DNA from: Candidatus Obscuribacterales bacterium
GTDB taxonomy: Bacteria; Cyanobacteriota; Vampirovibrionia; Obscuribacterales; Obscuribacteraceae
Assembly: GCA_019746975.1 (NCBI GenBank)
Contig: JAIERK010000086.1
Location: forward strand, 1 to 64,000
Reading direction: 5' to 3'
Length of the DNA: 64,000 bases
Of this stretch, positions 16,714-25,021 are shown piece by piece. Under the pieces are notes generated by a model. It did not search any database. It was not told the DNA's origin and saw nothing but the letters and a program-made list of their open reading frames with translations. How positions within the stretch are numbered: the first letter of the stretch is position 1; each line of letters begins with the position of its first letter. A program made the translations under genes and the position numbers.

Positions 16714-17107
16714 ATTGTTCTTTAATTGCTCATTAGCCTTGTTCTCCGGAGATGCATCGACGGAAAGTATCCTCATAGCGGCGGTCGTTGTTATCGCACA
16801 TCTCTGATTGCAGCGAGCGCCTTGCGAGCTGCAATAAATTTGGTCGATTCCTGGAAAAACAATTGCCTGAAGGAGTTGAAAATGTAAAAGATACTGAGAT
16901 TAAAGTCTCGTGAACATCGTTGACTAGGTAGCCAATGCTCAGATGTCCTACTTGGTTAGGCACCATGCCTGTATCACATTTTACTGTCAAAAGTAAACAA
17001 TAACTAATGCCTGCAGTTACCTGTGCGCGTTCAATTCACGCAGTTTTAACTGATTTCGACCGATACTGAACCAGAAGCCGACTTCGGCGCGACGAATTTC
17101 CACAAGG
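16714..17107. other. Intergenic stretch with no supported gene
   Basis: A minus-strand frame at 16733-16990 lacks a ribosome site and protein-like composition. I see no repeat or RNA gene. Confidence 0.45.
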
Positions 17108-17356
17108 ATGATAGTAATGAGAATGCGCGGATTCAGTAGCAATTTACCGGTATGGGCAGTTCCAATCGATGAACTTTCGAAGGATTTGAGGCGCATGCTG
17201 AATGTTCAATGGCGAGAATTTATCCATGAACTTGACCTCGTGCCAATAGCGGAGTCGAAAAATCTAAACACCAAGACAAGTGTGGCACCTGCTGTGGCAC
17301 TGTTAGAGCGCTTATTTTCTTGTCCCGATGCCACCATTCGAAACAAGATTTGGTGA
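17108..17356 (+). CDS. Small hypothetical protein
   Basis: An 82-aa frame. ATG 17108 and ATG 17117 are both possible; AAGG directly before 17108 is better placed for 17117. The product is partly helical (IDELSKDLRRMLNVQWREFI) with a hydrophobic centre (VAPAVALLERLFS). No domain is recognised. It stands alone between the zinc-ribbon and GlsB-like genes. Confidence 0.45.
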   Translation: MIVMRMRGFSSNLPVWAVPIDELSKDLRRMLNVQWREFIHELDLVPIAESKNLNTKTSVAPAVALLERLFSCPDATIRNKIW

Positions 17357-17557
17357 TCAATATGCAAGCACGAACCTAACATGCCGCTGCGCGATGAAAA
17401 AACTCCCAGATCGAGTATCCAACATGATTGCTACGAAAGCGAGGTTGGCCACAGTTAACCAGAACACGTTATTGCGCCGTTCATGACGATTGATACTCTG
17501 TTGGCTAAAAACTTGTCATCTAGCAAGCCTGAGAGTCGATGTCTGAGGATCGATTTA

Positions 17558-17809
17558 CTAACGTCCTTTGAATCTGCGGCGACATAAAGAGAGCGCGAGT
17601 AAAAGAAGAGCGCTCCCGAGTGCACAAGGAAGCAATGCGACCCCAGCTAGAGATGGACCAAATTTCGCAAAAATACTGCTTCCAATCCAGGCGCCGATCA
17701 TGCCCACGATTGTAGACATGAAGAAGCCGCCTCGTCCGCCGGGCACTATTCGTTCTGCTATGAATGCGCACATAGACGCGACACACAAATAAAACAAGAA
17801 ACCTGACAT
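17558..17809 (-). CDS. GlsB/YeaQ/YmgE-family (transglycosylase-associated) membrane protein
   Basis: From ATG 17809, preceded by AAGGAGATTTCT, this is an 83-aa protein with three transmembrane helices. They are FLFYLCVASMCAFIAERIV; then the family loop GGRGGFFMSTIVGMIGAWIG; then VALLPCALGSALLLLALSL, with an Arg/Lys-rich tail. The Gly-rich loop and size match the YeaQ/YmgE/GlsB family, small inner-membrane proteins linked to general stress in other bacteria. It is divergent from the histidine-kinase-like gene and shares its promoter region. Confidence 0.85.
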   Translation of the reverse strand: MSGFLFYLCVASMCAFIAERIVPGGRGGFFMSTIVGMIGAWIGSSIFAKFGPSLAGVALLPCALGSALLLLALSLCRRRFKGR

Positions 17810-17893
17810 AGAAATCTCCTTAGGGTTGTAACCGAATGAATCGAAGCAGGTAGCTTCAGCCAATGAGTGAGGTGTCGATTGAGTTGTTTCCAG

Positions 17894-17912
17894 TTTTTAC
17901 GCAACTTTTAAC
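17894..17912 (+). promoter_or_regulatory. Pho-box-like direct repeat upstream of the kinase-like gene
   Basis: TTTTTAC (17894-17900) and TTTTAAC (17906-17912) repeat with a 12-bp period, one base longer than at the other sites. TAGGAT, a possible -10, follows nine bases later. The site is also about 85 bp upstream of the divergent GlsB-like gene. Confidence 0.5.
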
Positions 17913-18011
17913 CAGGTCTCGTAGGATTAAATTGAACAGAAAATTATCTGTTCGAGCAATAACTGTCGAAGATTGTGGCAGTTATCGCGTGTGTCACCTA
18001 GAGGTGGAGTC

Positions 18012-18734
18012 ATGAACAAATCGATGCTGAGCAAGTTGTCTGGACTATATAGAGAAATTGGTGGGAGCCACAAAGTAGATTCGATCGACACTTTGGTCGC
18101 ATTTGTCAGAGACAACGATCACGAAGTGCTGTCTGTCGTCACAGCGCTACAGGCTCATCTTGATCTGCTCCATGATGAGCTGTTGCTGAAAAATTGGCCG
18201 GTCGATCGATTCGTAGTGCTTAATCGAGCAGTCGATAGGCTGATAGCAGACACGGTCAAACTGAGCTCCGTATCGCAATTGACACAGGCACCTCGAGTGG
18301 AACAGAAACGAACACTGGGGAGCCTGGTAGAAGAGATTGCGGCTGAGACACAACCGGATTTTAGCAAGAGCAATGTCTCGCTCAACTGCAACATATCGCA
18401 GGGTACGACTTTAGTCCAGAATGCTCGTGCCGTCAAACTCATGATCAAAGAATTGATCCTGGCCGTGCTGCACAACTGCAAGCAATTGGAGACTGTGACT
18501 CTTTCAGGTTCGTCTCACAAGAAGCTTGTGTCAATGGCATGTGATACAGGATCAGAATCAAACGAAGGAAAGTTCAAGCGCTGGCAACTTGGAAAGTTAG
18601 ATCAGATTCCGACCAATGGCGACGGCATCATGCTTTCTACTGTCGATGCCATAGCACGTCTGAATCACGGACATTTAAGTGTGCGACCATCGTCGGATCA
18701 TCGAAGTGAATTCAGATTGAGCTTTCAGATTTGA
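18012..18734 (+). CDS. Degenerate cytosolic histidine-kinase-like protein
   Basis: A 240-aa protein from ATG 18012, with GGTGGAG just upstream. It lacks any sensor domain or membrane helix. An HisKA-like helix carries the candidate phospho-His in DNDHEVLSVVTALQAHLDLL. The ATPase half shows worn N, G1 and G2 boxes: LILAVLHNC, CDTGSESNEG and NGDGIMLSTVDAIARLNHGH. ATP binding is doubtful because the G1 and F regions are short and poorly kept. It may be a weak kinase, a phosphatase or a scaffold for the surrounding receivers. A direct-repeat promoter element lies upstream. Confidence 0.75.
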   Translation: MNKSMLSKLSGLYREIGGSHKVDSIDTLVAFVRDNDHEVLSVVTALQAHLDLLHDELLLKNWPVDRFVVLNRAVDRLIADTVKLSSVSQLTQAPRVEQKRTLGSLVEEIAAETQPDFSKSNVSLNCNISQGTTLVQNARAVKLMIKELILAVLHNCKQLETVTLSGSSHKKLVSMACDTGSESNEGKFKRWQLGKLDQIPTNGDGIMLSTVDAIARLNHGHLSVRPSSDHRSEFRLSFQI

Positions 18735-19330
18735 GTTGATATTCACTCAGTTTTGACAATTGTCTTTGCATACTGAAAGGTAAGAGTGGTTGTGAAACTG
18801 CCGAGTAGCGGCACTGTCAATTGTCATGAGCCGCACGACGTAAGTAAATCGGAGGATGCAACTATGGTCTTTAAACATACACCTGAAGCGACGATGGCGC
18901 CGATCTGACAGTAATACTCAGGCGCGACCGGGCACTGCCAGGAGTATTAGATTGACTGTGAGCACCGTCCGGTCACTAAAATTGCTGATGAGCCTGGCAC
19001 TCTAACTATTCTGACCCAGGTTTTGTCGACTATCTCAATCAGAGACGACCGAACATACTCACGACAATTGGCTTCTGAATCCAATTCAGTAATCCGAACT
19101 GCACTATCTGCGCATTGCAATCCGAGCAGGTGGTGCAGTTTAGTCATGGAAGCTCTAAAACCTGTATCCCCATGGCGCATGACGTCAACACTCTAAGGTT
19201 GTGAGGAGACTCTACGCAAATGTCCTGGAATAGGTCTTTTCACCCCACTTTCACGCGCGCGGGTGTCTAATTTAAATGATCCCGTCTGTTTTGGCAAGCT
19301 GGCTGAGCAGGCATCTCACTAGGTAATACT
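18735..19330. other. Intergenic stretch with a 14-codon frame and hairpins
   Basis: The stretch contains the palindrome GACAATTGTC near 18753 and the related GTCAATTGTC near 18819. ATG 18864 with GGAGG eight bases upstream opens a 14-codon frame (MVFKHTPEATMAPI). It is followed by a hairpin whose outer arms are TAATACTC and GAGTATTA. A minus-strand 77-codon frame (18947-19180) has no support. The TTTTCAC/CTTTCAC repeat (19237-19254) precedes the hemerythrin-like gene. Confidence 0.45.
19237..19254 (+). promoter_or_regulatory. Pho-box-like direct repeat upstream of the hemerythrin-like gene
   Basis: TTTTCAC (19237-19243) and CTTTCAC (19248-19254) repeat with an 11-bp period. TCTAAT follows 11 bases later as a possible -10, and the start codon is about 75 bp downstream. 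Confidence 0.5.
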
Positions 19331-19861
19331 ATGAATACGTCAACAAAAAATCTGCCGGCGCTGAAGCCTCTCGCTCGAGACCACGGCATTGTGCTTGTCT
19401 GTGCACAACATGGACGCAAGGCTGTCCGAGCGTCGAAAGATGACAGACTAAGACTGGCGGTGCAGATGCGTACTATCTGCCACGAACAAATCTATCCAAA
19501 TCTGGAGGACGAGCAATGGATTTTGTCGCCCTTCATTGGAGACGCTCAACTTCGCGAAGAATTTCACCAAAGACACAGAACTATTCGATCGCTAACGAAG
19601 GAGTTGTTCAAGGTGGATTTATACTCTGATCCGGGTTTGGGACTGGTGGCAAGAGTCGCTAATGTATTGGACGACTACGTACGCTGGGAGGAGAATACAC
19701 TTTTTCCTCGCATCGGGGAAGGTATCGAGAATGACGGCGTGGAGCATTTAGGAAAATTGACGTCTGCGCTCGAAAAAAATCGACGTCGACCCACGCAACA
19801 ACTTCATACGTCTGTGACATTGGAGCAACCGTCAGGTCTGCGCCGTTCGAGTGCTAACTGA
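19331..19861 (+). CDS. Hemerythrin-like (HHE) domain protein
   Basis: A 176-aa helical protein. Residues 10-130 show the four-helix hemerythrin pattern: ARDHGIVL (His18), AQHGRK, EDEQWILSP, EEFHQRHRTIRSL and YVRWEENTLFPRI. The His and Glu residues would bind a di-iron centre that senses or carries oxygen or NO, the usual role of bacterial HHE proteins. The last 40 residues are basic and probably disordered. It could feed an oxygen or redox signal to the regulators around it. The next gene starts 30 bp downstream. Confidence 0.8.
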   Translation: MNTSTKNLPALKPLARDHGIVLVCAQHGRKAVRASKDDRLRLAVQMRTICHEQIYPNLEDEQWILSPFIGDAQLREEFHQRHRTIRSLTKELFKVDLYSDPGLGLVARVANVLDDYVRWEENTLFPRIGEGIENDGVEHLGKLTSALEKNRRRPTQQLHTSVTLEQPSGLRRSSAN

Positions 19862-19891
19862 TCAGGATACGAATTTTGGGAGACATACAAA

Positions 19892-20170
19892 TTGAGTCTC
19901 ATACTTATAGCCGACACACCTCAGCCGAGACGCATCTCTTCCCTCCAACGCATCCTGTACGGACACGATTTGGTGACCGCCGATTTTCAGCGGGCAGTAG
20001 TCGAATCTTCTCGGCTCCTGAGCGACAGGGTCTCGGATAGTGTGATAATTAGCGAAAACGAGATGACCGAGTTGGAAGATGTGCAGCTCAAAAGAGAGAC
20101 GTCTCAGACGACCGCGGAAGCTGACATCTCTGACGCCGAGTCGCACAAACATTGCATCGGTCAAAACTAA
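19892..20170 (+). CDS. Short receiver-like remnant
   Basis: A 92-aa frame starting with TTG 19892 after GGGAG. The first 40 residues (SLILIADTPQPRRISSLQRI) look like the first strand and helix of a receiver domain, with the acidic pair reduced to one Asp. The strand that should hold the phospho-Asp reads DSVIISENEM (Glu instead of Asp). The protein then ends in polar sequence, so the second half of the fold is missing. It may be a decaying gene or a short interaction module co-transcribed with the hemerythrin-like gene. Confidence 0.5.
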   Translation: MSLILIADTPQPRRISSLQRILYGHDLVTADFQRAVVESSRLLSDRVSDSVIISENEMTELEDVQLKRETSQTTAEADISDAESHKHCIGQN

Positions 20171-20250
20171 ATCCGACGCGCCACAACACTAACACTGTTC
20201 CAGGATAATACGATAGGACTTCAGCGCTCAAGAAAGAGATGCTACTCGGA

Positions 20251-21939
20251 TCAAGAAGGCTTACCCCAGAACCAACCTTGACCGAAGTCGATTCCGAGAT
20301 GTCGGATTACATTCAGGTCTTCCTTGGTTTCGATCCCTTTGGCTACTGTCTTTATCCCGATGGATTTCGCTACTCTTGCTAGCTTGCTAAGAGAGCGGCG
20401 CTGTTCGATATCGTCGGCTACGCCACTGATGCACTTCCCGTCAATTTTAATGGTCTCTGGTTCCAAAATGAATAATGATTCTAAGATACTGCCACCATAG
20501 CCGATATCATCCAACGAAATGGAGATGCCATTCGCTCGCAATTCTTGCACTTGTTTTTTTAGATGGGTAGGGTCTGTCACCATCCTGCGTTCGCTGATCT
20601 CAAGGCTAATCTGCCCACCGGAGCGGTTACGTTGAATCAGATCGATTAGCCTGTAAGTCGGTACATCCGCCAGTGTAGACGGAAAGATATTGATACTCGT
20701 GAGCAGATCGGTATGCAAGAATCTGCCTTGCTTGAGGCAGAGCTCCAGGCATCTAAGGTCAATGGCGGTGAGAATGTTGTTGTCCAGGGAAAGTCGAAAC
20801 AACTGTTCAGGCATCTCAAGCGGTCCTACCGGCCCTCGGAACAGGAACTCATATCCTATTGTCACGTCATCGTCGAGCCGGACTATAGGCTGCCCGATCA
20901 CGCGGCATGTGTTATTGCCATTAAGCAATGCAATAAGACTGCAAGCGTCCGGAGACAGGAACTTCGTGCTTCCATCACCGAAGCTCACCCTGTTCTTTCC
21001 TCTGCTCTTACTCTCTTTGAGAGCCGCTGTAGCAAGCTCCAGAACCTCCTCGATGGAGGTAGTATGCATGGGTAGAGAGACAAGTCCCAGGCTCGCGGTG
21101 ACACGGTGCTCATCCGGAAGTCCGGAGTCCGGGGTCTCGCTGAGCGACTGTCGAACTCGTTCTGCGACTTGCACGCCGATAGGCAATGCCGTGCACGGTA
21201 ACAGAATGAGGAACTCGTCTCCACCTACTCTGCCAATCCAGTCGACGCCACGTAGCCCGTCCTTGAGTGATTGTGCGACCCTTCTCAAGACACGGTCTCC
21301 TGCCGCATGTCCACTAGCGTCGTTGACGGCCTTGAAATCATCGAGATCAACAAGTACCGCTAAGAGCTCGGTTTTGTTCCTTCCTGCGTAGCTGACTTCT
21401 CTTTGTAAAACATTCTCCAGTCCGCGCCTATTAAGCAATTCGGTCAGTGGATCTGTTTTGCTCAGGCTGACCAATTGCGCATTTGTTTCTTCTAGTTCTC
21501 TATTAATAGTTTCCAGGGCACGTCTAGCCAAAAGATTAGGAGTCATCTCCCTGATGCTAGCCACCACGAATCGATGGCTACCGATCACGAGCGCGCTTAT
21601 AGAGACTTCAGCAGAGAACTCAATTCCATCTTTCGTCATCGCCTGCATATTCGTCACGTTACAGAAAACAGTCATTGAATCAGCCTTACTACCGATGGAG
21701 ATCGCTGCGAGGCTCTCAAACCATCCCGGTAGGAGCTTTCGTGGATTCTGACCTGCCAATTGCAATGAGCGATACCCGAACAGTTGCTCCGCTCTGGCGT
21801 TGATCAGGATTATCTTGTCTTGATCGTCCGCGACCAGAAGCGCATCGGGGGCCTGTTTGAACAGCTGCCTCAATAAGCGCATAGGAGTAGTCTCCGTGCT
21901 CACATTATCGACGATTGAGTTCTCAGTACGACTTAACAT
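20251..21939 (-). CDS. PAS-GGDEF-EAL cyclic-di-GMP enzyme
   Basis: A 562-aa cytosolic protein: PAS domain (about 20-130), coiled linker, GGDEF domain (about 160-320) and EAL domain (about 345-562). The diguanylate cyclase site is intact (GGDEF 239-243), with an inhibitory RxxD I-site at 230-233. In the EAL domain the signature reads EFL (364-366), but the other metal and catalytic residues look present: Asn417, Glu447, Asp477/478, Lys498, Glu537 and Gln554. It could therefore both make and break cyclic di-GMP, with the PAS domain as sensor. It is transcribed alone on the minus strand among the small regulators. Confidence 0.95.
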   Translation of the reverse strand: MLSRTENSIVDNVSTETTPMRLLRQLFKQAPDALLVADDQDKIILINARAEQLFGYRSLQLAGQNPRKLLPGWFESLAAISIGSKADSMTVFCNVTNMQAMTKDGIEFSAEVSISALVIGSHRFVVASIREMTPNLLARRALETINRELEETNAQLVSLSKTDPLTELLNRRGLENVLQREVSYAGRNKTELLAVLVDLDDFKAVNDASGHAAGDRVLRRVAQSLKDGLRGVDWIGRVGGDEFLILLPCTALPIGVQVAERVRQSLSETPDSGLPDEHRVTASLGLVSLPMHTTSIEEVLELATAALKESKSRGKNRVSFGDGSTKFLSPDACSLIALLNGNNTCRVIGQPIVRLDDDVTIGYEFLFRGPVGPLEMPEQLFRLSLDNNILTAIDLRCLELCLKQGRFLHTDLLTSINIFPSTLADVPTYRLIDLIQRNRSGGQISLEISERRMVTDPTHLKKQVQELRANGISISLDDIGYGGSILESLFILEPETIKIDGKCISGVADDIEQRRSLSKLARVAKSIGIKTVAKGIETKEDLNVIRHLGIDFGQGWFWGKPS

Positions 21940-22644
21940 AACCTACCTCATTTACTTTGACAAACGATCTTCGATATCTTCAAATCTTCTTGTCACTATA
22001 TTTGGTGTCAAAGCCGAATAGCTCGAACATTCATTGAACGTGAATTGATTAATGCCTTCAAATGCATGTCCGTTTGGGTGCCGTCAATTCCATTCTCTAC
22101 GGCTCTCCAAATAGTCCATTCTAGTTATATAGCCTATGAGATCGAAACGAATGGCATAAATACTGGTGTTATACAAAAATCTGTGACGCTATTAAGAATC
22201 ATATCTACTTTAGTTGAATATCTGTGTACTATGCGTGAATGCTCCCAAGCTTTGTGTCTGAAGTGGGCTGTAGAGGACCACTTATATGAGCACCAGGAGT
22301 CTTGCGCAGCAGGTAGAGATGACACGACACTGGTGCGCTGCGTCTAGAATATCACCAGCGATGGTGTCAATCGTTGCTCCTGGTTTTTCTTTCACGAGGT
22401 TTTATAGACTTGGTCAAACGCCCTGTCCGTAATGGTGTGATCTGTCGTGATCCGCGCGATTTGCTGATATTGGTGACTAATGGTCGATTCTTGCCACACA
22501 CTCGCTGTTTTCACCCCGTTTTAACAAGTCTCAGTAAATAATCTAAATGTGAACTGTGGCAACTACAGCAACGTTCAAATGGCCTCCCAACCGAGAATGG
22601 CCTTTTGTACTGAGCACGTCTGATCTCGCGGACAGAGGACATCT
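21940..22644. other. 705-bp gap with a direct repeat before the HTH gene
   Basis: A plus-strand 100-codon frame (22045-22347) lacks protein-like composition and a ribosome site. The stretch carries the TTTTCAC/TTTTAAC direct repeat (22508-22525). No other gene is seen. Confidence 0.5.
22508..22525 (+). promoter_or_regulatory. Pho-box-like direct repeat upstream of the HTH gene
   Basis: TTTTCAC (22508-22514) and TTTTAAC (22519-22525) repeat with an exact 11-bp period. AT-rich TAAATAATCTAAAT follows nine bases later, where a -10 would be expected. The HTH gene starts 120 bp downstream. Confidence 0.55.
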
Positions 22645-22902
22645 ATGCGCAAGGTTCGACAACGAAGAGGAGAGCCGTTTTTAAAGCATCTGGGAGAGGC
22701 AGTTCGCAACCAGCGCATAGAATTGTTACTCTCTCAAGCGCAGCTGGGAGAAAGGTGCAATTTGCATCGAACGTATATTACCGACATTGAAGGCGGTCTC
22801 AGAAACACCTCCATTTTGACTCTTCAGCGCGTGGCAGCGGCGCTTACAATCCGCCTGTCTGCACTGATCGATGCAGCCGAGAAACTGATGAATGCAAATT
22901 GA
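22645..22902 (+). CDS. Xre/Cro-type helix-turn-helix regulator
   Basis: An 85-aa protein that is almost only an HTH_3 domain: LGEAVRNQRIELLLSQAQLG, then CNLHRTYITDIEGGLRNTSI as the recognition region, then LTLQRVAAALTIRLSALI. It matches the family that includes phage repressors and restriction-modification controllers. ATG 22645 follows AGAGGACATCT. No partner gene is adjacent, so it is probably a stand-alone transcription factor. The promoter region has the shared direct repeat. Confidence 0.9.
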   Translation: MRKVRQRRGEPFLKHLGEAVRNQRIELLLSQAQLGERCNLHRTYITDIEGGLRNTSILTLQRVAAALTIRLSALIDAAEKLMNAN

Positions 22903-23260
22903 ACAGCGGTTATCGGGTGTGGCTTTATTGACACGGAACATAGCGCGCAGACAGACTCTGCTGAGAATTACAATTCGTTGCTGGATGCTTGGCATGGCGA
23001 GGGACCGTTTGAATTGTATTTCTCGTGTATCCCACGGCAGAGGGTAGCATTGGCAAATTGATTCGCTAATTACTGTCTTTAGAAGCCAGAGCACAGATTT
23101 TAACTTTTCGGAAACCATTGGCCAGTCAAGTTACGCACCTTTGCTTCCTTACCTGCCTCAGAGTCCGATGAGTTTTCTCTATTGATCATCTGTAGGATCA
23201 AAGTAGACGAACCGGGGGCCCAGGGGAAACAGTGGTTGAGTTCTAGAGGCGTGAAGCAAA
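22903..23260. other. Intergenic stretch with no supported gene
   Basis: It contains TTTTAAC followed by TTTTCGG near 23098, but at a 7-bp spacing that does not match the other repeats. No gene is seen. Confidence 0.45.
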
Positions 23261-23995
23261 GTGTCAAGTATTCTAGTTGTGTGTCATGCCACTCTTCCAG
23301 GTCCAATCCGGCGAGCTCTAACAGACGATGGCCACATATTGCAGGTGCTCTCGCGTGATGTGAGTGGGTCATACTTGTCTAGCGTTCCTCCAGCGGATCT
23401 AATCATTTTTATTGCCACGGAAAGCCATGATTGGGTGCTGGGATTAATTGCGGACTTTCGTCATGCAGGTGGACAGACTCCTTTGCTGGTAGTGTGTCAT
23501 GCAAATTCCCGGCTGACCGCTTCAACCGTTCGAGCTGCGGGTGGCGATGCTCTCCTTTACAACCCATATGCTTCAGCCGAGCTACTCATTAGAGTGCATT
23601 CGCTAGCTGAGCGCAGTTACGGGATCGTGGACAGTGTCTACATCGTGGGTGCTTATCTAATTGATCCGGTCACTAATCAGATCTGGTGCCATAGAAAAGC
23701 GGTGACCATTGGTCCTGCCGAATCGCGCTTGCTAATGTTCTTGATCAGTCATGCGGGAAAGTATTTTACTTGCGAGCAGTTGGTAGGGCGGCTCGGTCTG
23801 TCAGAAAGTGGCTCGGATTACTCCGTGCGCACACTGATTATGAAGCTGCGCAGAAAGATGAGGCAAGTCGGGTCTGATGCAATTATCAAAGGCAGATATG
23901 GTCTGGGATACTGCGTAGAACACGTGACATCGGAACGACGCGCCGATATGCTCGAACAGATGTCGCTACTCGTTGACAATAGTCTTTCCGATTGA
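23261..23995 (+). CDS. OmpR-family regulator with a dead receiver
   Basis: This 244-aa protein has a receiver-like domain (1-115) and a winged-helix DNA-binding domain (about 130-225; SRLLMFLISHAGKYFTCEQL, YSVRTLIMKLRRKMR, GRYGLGYCVE). The acidic pair is VVCHAT. The phospho-Asp strand is DLIIFIATES with no Asp at the expected site (Ile51/Ala52), and the Lys-Pro is Asn-Pro (LLYNPY). All the chemistry of phosphotransfer is gone, so it should act independently of a kinase. The start is GTG 23261 after a weak GAGG. The same fold is repeated by the next gene. Confidence 0.88.
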   Translation: MSSILVVCHATLPGPIRRALTDDGHILQVLSRDVSGSYLSSVPPADLIIFIATESHDWVLGLIADFRHAGGQTPLLVVCHANSRLTASTVRAAGGDALLYNPYASAELLIRVHSLAERSYGIVDSVYIVGAYLIDPVTNQIWCHRKAVTIGPAESRLLMFLISHAGKYFTCEQLVGRLGLSESGSDYSVRTLIMKLRRKMRQVGSDAIIKGRYGLGYCVEHVTSERRADMLEQMSLLVDNSLSD

Positions 23996-24210
23996 AGCAT
24001 TTTGGTACCATAAATAGTGTCAGAGATGAATCGCATCGGTTCTGCGATAAAGCGCGTCATGCGGTCCTTTGGACTTCCTTAGCCGTTTGCGATGGCACAT
24101 GACTCAATTGTTTACTTGCTTCATCTCCGCGATGCAATTACAATTGCCAGAGACGGAAACTCAACCCGACTAGGTTGCGATACGATGGACAGTTACCTCA
24201 AGGAAAGTGC

Positions 24211-24918
24211 TTGTCGATTGCACGCTCACTGCAGGTAAAATACGCTGTGTTCGAAGTAAACATTGTTGACAGCGGAAATGAGCATGATTCGCGTCTCCTA
24301 AAACTGCTCCATGCTGCCAGTTATCCTGTGCGCCTGCTTGATGATTGGCCCGATCCTGCCCAACTTGAAAAAAATGGAGGAGTGATTCTTGCCTGGCACG
24401 ACGTCGGTGACGCTATTGATTCTCTTATCAGGTATCGAATGCAGGGCGGTATCATTCCTGTCATTTTGATTTCAGCAAAGCAGTTGACCACCGTTGGCAG
24501 GATTCGAATGTACTCTGCCGGTGCCGACGAATGTATTACATCCGTGTGGGAAAAAAATGAGCTTGTTGCAATCTTAGAGTCATTCGCTCGAAGACCTTTT
24601 ATTCGAAGGGGAAATACAATACTTCTGGGTGGTCTTACTATCAATCTGGTCGATCAGGTAGTCGAAACGAATGATGATACCATCCACTTGACCAGCGCAG
24701 AGTTTCGCATTTTGGAGTTTCTCGCGCTACATCCACGATGCGCGTTCAGCGCCAGCGCCTTACTGGAGCGATTGTGGTCCCGACCGGAGGCGGTATTCGA
24801 AGATACTGTTCGGAGCCACATCAAAAATATTAGACGCAAGGTCGACAGTCCGGGTAGCCAGTCGGTTATTCGAACCATAGCAGGCCGCGGATACATGATT
24901 GAAAATAGCTGCCCATAG
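24211..24918 (+). CDS. OmpR-family regulator with a dead receiver
   Basis: I prefer TTG 24211, which follows AAGGAAAGTGC; the frame extends to TTG 24175. The product is about 235 aa. The receiver-like half keeps the fold (VNIVDSG, IIPVILISA, SAGADECITS), but the phospho-Asp strand reads GVILAWHDVG, with Trp at the site, and the Lys is lost (TSVWEK). The C-terminal winged helix is intact and close to that of the 12.0-kb regulator: EFRILEFLALHP, EDTVRSHIKNIRRKVDSPGSQS and GRGYMIEN. It is therefore a paralogue of that gene with an even more altered receiver. Confidence 0.87.
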   Translation: MSIARSLQVKYAVFEVNIVDSGNEHDSRLLKLLHAASYPVRLLDDWPDPAQLEKNGGVILAWHDVGDAIDSLIRYRMQGGIIPVILISAKQLTTVGRIRMYSAGADECITSVWEKNELVAILESFARRPFIRRGNTILLGGLTINLVDQVVETNDDTIHLTSAEFRILEFLALHPRCAFSASALLERLWSRPEAVFEDTVRSHIKNIRRKVDSPGSQSVIRTIAGRGYMIENSCP

Positions 24919-25021
24919 CCCCAGCGTCGATCTTCGGAGATTCTTGTGAGTGTCTTACAAATCATATGCCTATAGCCGATTCAGTATACGCGGAGCTGTA
25001 GTCGTATCTCTTCTCCGTACT

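Noticed and set aside
18947-19180. Minus-strand 77-codon frame
   Set aside because: No ribosome site and no recognisable protein; it overlaps the hairpin region after the 14-codon frame.
22045-22347. Plus-strand 100-codon frame
   Set aside because: No ribosome site, no domain, and composition unlike nearby proteins.
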